DNA of 64,000 nucleotides from Lineus longissimus (Eukaryota > Nemertea > Pilidiophora > Heteronemertea > Lineidae): positions 4,554,953 to 4,618,952 of the forward strand of contig NC_088324.1 of assembly GCF_910592395.1 (NCBI RefSeq), written 5' to 3'. Each line of letters starts with the position of its first letter. The first letter of the stretch is position 1. A program made the position numbers and the translations under genes. This document shows positions 60,081 through 64,000 of this stretch, one piece after another. The notes under the pieces are model-generated. The model was given only the letters and a program-made list of their open reading frames with translations. It ran no database searches and was not told where the DNA came from.

Positions 60081-61430
60081 TTAACAGAGGAGTAACGGCG
60101 CTGGCTGCTGCTCGGGCCCTCCTCCTTCTATGATGTCTCTCAAAGTTCCTGTGGTTAGGACGCCTAGCTCACGTTGGTTAAATAACCACTTGTCTCGTCC
60201 TCTTTCGTGTCTCCTCCGTCCGTCTCCATACGTCCATCCTCTCTCGACGAGTCGCTCTGTCGACCAGTAGGTGGTGGCTTCAGCTATCTCTTCCTCAATG
60301 AGGAGCAATTCCACGGTGGTGATGATATCCGCCGGTGTCCGCGTAAGTTCGCCGAAGGTTTCTGCCATCCCTGCAAGATTGTCGGCCCTCTCGTTATACT
60401 TGATTCCAGCGTGACCTGGGATGCAGGTTACCGTAATCGCAGCAGAGATGGTGTCCAGGCAGTCCTTCCATTCGACTTGTGGCCCTTTTCCACGCGGCTA
60501 ACCAGGCTCAGGGAGTCAGTGAAGATTGCAACATTCTCACCAGGAGTAGAGGTGCGCTTCAGCCATACGAAAGCGTCACCGAATGCCTCACACTCCGATG
60601 GATAGCTGCTGGAACGTCCCTCCCTGGCAGCGGACCACTCGAAGTGTAGCTTATTGTCCCTCCAGACAGATCCAGCCCAGGCAGTGGTGTTGCCCCTCAC
60701 GGAGCCATGTGTGGCAATGATGGTCGTGAAGCCTTCCTCCTCTGGCCATGCCCTGACAAGACTGTGGTTGCAGTCACCAGTACTGTCGCGCCAGCTCCTG
60801 TCACCAATCTTCATCACGCTGAGGTTGTTGCCTCTGTAGCCTGTCCAGTTGATGAAATATACGTTCTCGATAGGGCATACATCCTACATGTGATTTCCCT
60901 GCCAGTGATGACCCAGGATTGTACAGTTTTAAGCCTCTGCGGGACGCAGATGTCTTCTCCGTCTTCAAGCTGTCTCCGTAGCGGGTGGGTTCCCGGGGCT
61001 ATTGCTCGCAGGAACTCCCTTGCTGTTCAAGTTTTTTGCTGCGTCGTGATGTAGGGTCGGCCCACCCAGAACCAGAGGCTCGCACAGGCAGTTGGCTTGG
61101 CTGACCCGGTCATGGTTCTCAAAGCTTCATTTTGTACTTGTTGCAGTCTCTGGAGTGCTGATTTGGCTGTTGGGCTTGCTATGTGTAAGCCATACAGCAT
61201 ACAGCATTCGACTCTCAACAGTTGCCCGCATGAGGACAGCAAGGCCGTTCTGCATGACATTTTGCCTTGCTGCATACTTCAGGAGTGGTAATGCCTTTGC
61301 TGCTTTCTCACGTAATCGCCCAGGGCCACCATAACCTCCACTAGGGGGACAGCACACCCATTGAAAGAGAGGGTGTAGTTGCTTCGGTTGACGTGTGGGT
61401 GGGTAACCAGCATCCATTGGGTGAGGTCAA
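60081..61430 (-). pseudogene. LINE RT C-terminus and RNase H fragment
   Basis: Minus-strand pieces in order: PGRLREKAAKALPLLKYAAR, VESRMLYGLHIASPTAKS-like and LQQVQNEALRTMTG (RT C-terminal region). Then an RNase H: IIATHGSVRGNTTAWAG (His where the catalytic Asp is expected), YPSECEAFGDAFVWL (Glu), VAIFTDSLSLVSRV (Asp) and ITVTCIPGHAGIKYNERADN (His, Asp). A short C-terminal extension ends at 60081. Frames change at several points, and the TDGS to THGS change would abolish RNase H activity. The domain order fits RNase H-bearing LINE clades (I/R1/Tad-like); the clade is not resolved. It is 5'-truncated near 61430. Confidence 0.8.
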
Positions 61431-61735
61431 GTTTTGAGTAAAGTAAAGGTTACCCTAAGATTTTCACCCAAGGGTAAAGATAACCCCAACTTATACTCAA
61501 GATTTGACCTCTCTGCCAGGGTAAAATTACCCTAGGGTAACCCAAGGGTTATCTCGGATTTAGGCCAAAATTTTACTCAACTTTAACCCTGGGGTTTATT
61601 TAATCCTGGCAGAGCAGCCATCTTTATTCTGGAAGCATTGCAAAATGCACTAGAGTAATTTTTACCTCCTAGGAGTTAACTTTGAGTTTACTCGTTATGA
61701 AGTCAAGTTTTGAGTAAAGTAACAGACAGGAAGTA
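61426..61735. repeat. TTACCC/GGGTAA-rich region with a direct repeat
   Basis: GTCAAGTTTTGAGTAAAGTA occurs near 61427 and again near 61703. Between them GGTAACC, CCCTAGGG and GGGTAA words recur in both orientations. The word density is like the subterminal regions of the Harbinger elements here, so it may be a Harbinger end for the Myb-like fragment that follows. No second end was found. Confidence 0.45.
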
Positions 61736-61839
61736 GTCAGGCATGTTTTTTATGCCAGTCTATGTTGCTTTGGCTGCTGAAATTAGGCATGAAAACTATG
61801 AAAGGAGGCCTGCATTCAGTGCAGAACCTGTGCACAAGC

Positions 61840-62048
61840 ATCTGCAGTTGACTGATGGCCAGTTAAGTTCTTCAGCATGTTTTCAACAAAAGGTCCTGCC
61901 ATGCCATAAGGCACCCCAGCATTTGAGAAAAAATCCAGAACAGTCCCATGTCTCTTTGCCATTTTATAATCCGCATGATGATCTCTCATGTTCTCTAAAA
62001 CTTCTAACATCTTCAGTTCATTCCATCTGAATCTTTTCTTGGCCTCCA
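61840..62048 (-). pseudogene. Myb/SANT-like companion fragment
   Basis: ATG at 62048 opens MEAKKRFRWNELKMLEVLEN, then MRDHHADYKMAKRHGTVLD. This is like the first helices of the Myb/SANT-like domain of invertebrate transposon companions (basic lead, Trp, acidic helix). The frame continues to 61816 without recognisable later helices, so it is truncated or degenerate. Confidence 0.45.
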
Positions 62049-62263
62049 TGTTTACAGTGGTGTGGCTGGAGGTGTCCCGGGTCCTATGCGTCCCGGGTCC
62101 TATGTGTCCCAGATCCCTTTCTCGTGATTCTGGCCTTGTCACCATCTCATTCTCAAGTGGAGTCGACGAATTCATCAAATCATGGACAAACTACATGTAT
62201 CTGCGATATTTGTACTTTTTATTTAAAAAACAAAATCAAAGAAAATGATTCACAATGATTCTG

Positions 62264-62446
62264 ACACTCTAAAAGCTGGGAACATTTTTAGAACCTTTTA
62301 AGCACATCTTTCGAACACTTATAGAACACTCGAACACCCGGTGTTCTTTAAATGTTCGAAAGATGTTCTGAAAACGTTCTAAAATCAAATGTTCTCAATT
62401 TCTGGACAAGAAATTGTTCTAAAAATGTTCCAAGTTTTTAGAGTGT
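62264..62446. mobile_element. 183-bp MITE, ACACTCTAAAA termini
   Basis: ACACTCTAAAAGCTGGGAAC then ATTTTTAGAAC (62264 on) is the inverted form of the right end (to 62446) with few mismatches. The centre (GAACACTCGAACACCCGGTG) is also palindromic with CGAACACTT / AATGTTCG arms, so the whole element can fold as a hairpin. No clear target duplication. Confidence 0.75.
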
Positions 62447-62822
62447 AGATAAAACTTTCATATACGCAAGTATGGCAATACAATGTAAACAGAAGTGAAG
62501 GCCCCATCCTCATGATCAATCACAGGCAACAAAAAGAATAACTAACCGAAAAATAAACGACCCTTCTGTGTCCGATACCGAATTACAAATGGAAAGGGCT
62601 CGCCCAGTCCTTACTATGTCCACAAATCAGTTGGTTTAGCACTTGAATATAAAAATCAACCTTTTAAACAAAATGCAACGCATAATATTTGGTGCGTTAC
62701 CAAACTCAATACAGTGTACTGAGTGTACTACACAATTACCATGTTTTTTAATGAAATATTTACTGCTACAGTAGGCAGCGAATGACTCAGTCCAGTTACA
62801 ACTCGGCTTCAACGTCCTGCAT

Positions 62823-64000
62823 CTAATGATATCCGACGCAGTGAGAAACTGCCTGCCAGTATGAGTCAAGGTCTCTCTCTCCATTCACGTACTGGTCTTT
62901 TAGCCGCTGAAGTCTTGCTTCTAGCTGTCTCCATTTCCGTCTTCGCGGTGGAGGTGCATCTCCTAGGTCTGCAGAATTAATGGAACTTTCGACGTTGGCC
63001 TGGATGTCCCTAAGATGCCTAATGAACGTCCACAGCGACGGGTGTTTGACAACAACTGTGTCATTCAACACTCTGTGGTAACCTGTGAAAAAAAACACCA
63101 ACTTTAATTGCAAATTGAAGTGCAGTATCAGAGAAACTTACCAAATGCAGTCATCAGTTCATAACTTCTATCGATTTTTTTATTGCAGTGGGCACCCTTT
63201 GGGTATTTGAGATAATATCATACCAGATGAGTTTTTTATTTGACCTATTTTTCTACTTTAATTACACTTCACATTTTTTAGGTTTGTGCGAAGCTGCCGT
63301 ATATCATTCTGAACATATTATCAGGGTACTTAGTGCTCGGTCCCTTGCAGAAACATTGGATTATAGTGGAGATGGGGTAAGATGGGACATGGGGCAAAAT
63401 GGGACAGCGAGGACGCATTTTTCATGACGAAAATGAAACACCCTCGCATTTAAACTCGTGTATGTTGTCAAGTATGGTTTGTGCCAACATTTAGAGCAAG
63501 AAATCGTTTGATAGTTCTTATATTTGTGGAGTTATTTTGCCCTTAACTCTCAAGTGTCCCATCTTACCCCACCCTACTATAAGTCCTGATTGTTCAGGAT
63601 GGCTGTGTACTTACTTTCCAAGTTGTTGTTTGTACGCAAGCCCATGTTCCTCTCATACACATTCCAGAGGGCTGGCGGGAAAGTTCCATTTACGTAGGTA
63701 TTCATGATGTATGCGAAAAAGTCCATCAGGGCAGGATACCTGTTAATGAGATTGGTCGTTCTCCTTGCAGTACGCAGCAAATTGAAGTTCATTTGCATGA
63801 TTGGCATAGGGAGGTAACCAAGAGACATAACTTTCCGAATGCATTTCCTCAGACGGCGGTTACGACGGTAGGGCACCGCCAATCCCAGCTCTTGAACTCT
63901 TCTCCAAAGATTTTGGGTGAAGTGGAAGTAGCACCCGCGAACATCTGCATTGGGGAGCTCGGTTTCAACTGCATTGATCAGTGCCTGCTCGAAGTCGCAT
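62823..64000 (-). CDS. MULE transposase, last two exons (runs off the window)
   Basis: Exon A (64000-63615) reads CDFEQALINAVETELPNADV, RGCYFHFTQNLWRRVQELGL, MSLGYLPMPIMQMNFNLLRT and NVYERNMGLRTNNNLE. These are the end of the MULE DDE domain (GC-x-FH-x2-Q-x2-WR and RTNN-x-E signatures). Donor GAAA|GTAAGT at 63614. Exon B (63082-62823, acceptor TTTCACAG, phase 1) gives SYHRVLNDTVVVKHPSLWTF, IRHLRDIQ, a basic PPPRRRKWRQLEARLQRLK segment and a stop at 62823. The exons are open and the intron holds a small MITE. The upstream catalytic residues are outside the window. It could be an element or a MULE-derived host gene. Confidence 0.88.
63364..63579. mobile_element. 216-bp MITE in the MULE intron, TA target site
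   Basis: TAGTGGAGATGGGGTAAGAT (63364) and the right end TACCCCACCCTACTA (to 63579) are imperfect inverted repeats (shared core GGGGTAAGATGGGACA), flanked by TA at 63362-63363 and 63580-63581. Non-coding. Confidence 0.7.

Noticed and set aside
64-64000. tRNA, rRNA or other structural RNA genes
   Set aside because: No cloverleaf box A/B pair or rRNA core was recognised by eye. The TGGGGGCTC and TGGTGTCAGA matches are LTR primer binding sites. A tRNA scan would be needed to be certain.

Overview
The window is animal (eukaryotic) DNA made almost entirely of transposable elements and their remains. There are spliced exons with GT-AG borders, DDE, LINE, LTR and tyrosine-recombinase elements of metazoan type, minisatellites, and no bacterial gene organisation. 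Recurrent GCTCACC-headed repeats, Harbinger, Kolobok-like, DIRS, BEL/Pao and CR1-type elements in one place suggest a repeat-rich invertebrate, probably marine; the species cannot be named from this. No clear single-copy host gene was found. A Myb/SANT-like exon at 7.5-7.9 kb is the nearest candidate, and it too may be transposon-derived.

Layout. 0-5.7 kb: remains of two PIF/Harbinger elements, each with a transposase and a companion gene convergent to it, separated by a broken DIRS RNase H fragment. 5.99-7.36 kb: a TTAA-flanked Kolobok-like element with a THAP domain and a P2X7-like acidic/cysteine-rich piece. 7.5-14.2 kb: a Myb/SANT-like exon, a GCTCACC element, a BEL/Pao protease/RT fragment, gag-like ORFs and the tail of a LINE ORF1. 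14.375-29.301 kb: one Harbinger element of 14.9 kb inserted in that LINE ORF1, itself swollen by a MITE, a TA-flanked 2.3-kb element, a CR1-like LINE (split by a GCTCACC element) and two minisatellites. 29.3-33.1 kb: rest of LINE ORF1, a 42-bp minisatellite, a BEL/Pao integrase end and a piggyBac fragment. 33.4-44.1 kb: a Ty3/Gypsy element (called B) split by an apparently complete DIRS element with three open frames, inverted terminal repeats and an internal complementary region. 44.1-50.0 kb: a second Gypsy (A), deleted for RT-integrase, with a MYND zinc finger beside its protease. 50.0-60.0 kb: a third Gypsy (C), cut by Gypsy A, by an 8-bp-TSD element built of GCCATTTCGCC arrays, by a 175-bp inversion and by a 6.3-kb Harbinger that carries a LINE. 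60.1-64.0 kb: a LINE RT/RNase H end, a Myb-like fragment, two MITEs and a MULE transposase running off the window.

The most useful property of the window is that several insertions can be undone by eye. Removing the insert and one target copy rejoins the interrupted reading frame (17.6/19.9, 14.4/29.3, 37.3/43.8 and 50.5/51.6 kb) or matches a sibling empty site (48.6/50.0 kb). This gives exact element ends and target duplications (TA, 3 bp, none, 8 bp, TA). Each Harbinger has its transposase convergent with an intron-containing companion gene whose C-terminus is a coiled coil or acidic. In this superfamily the companion carries a Myb/SANT-like domain and is thought to help bring the transposase to DNA.
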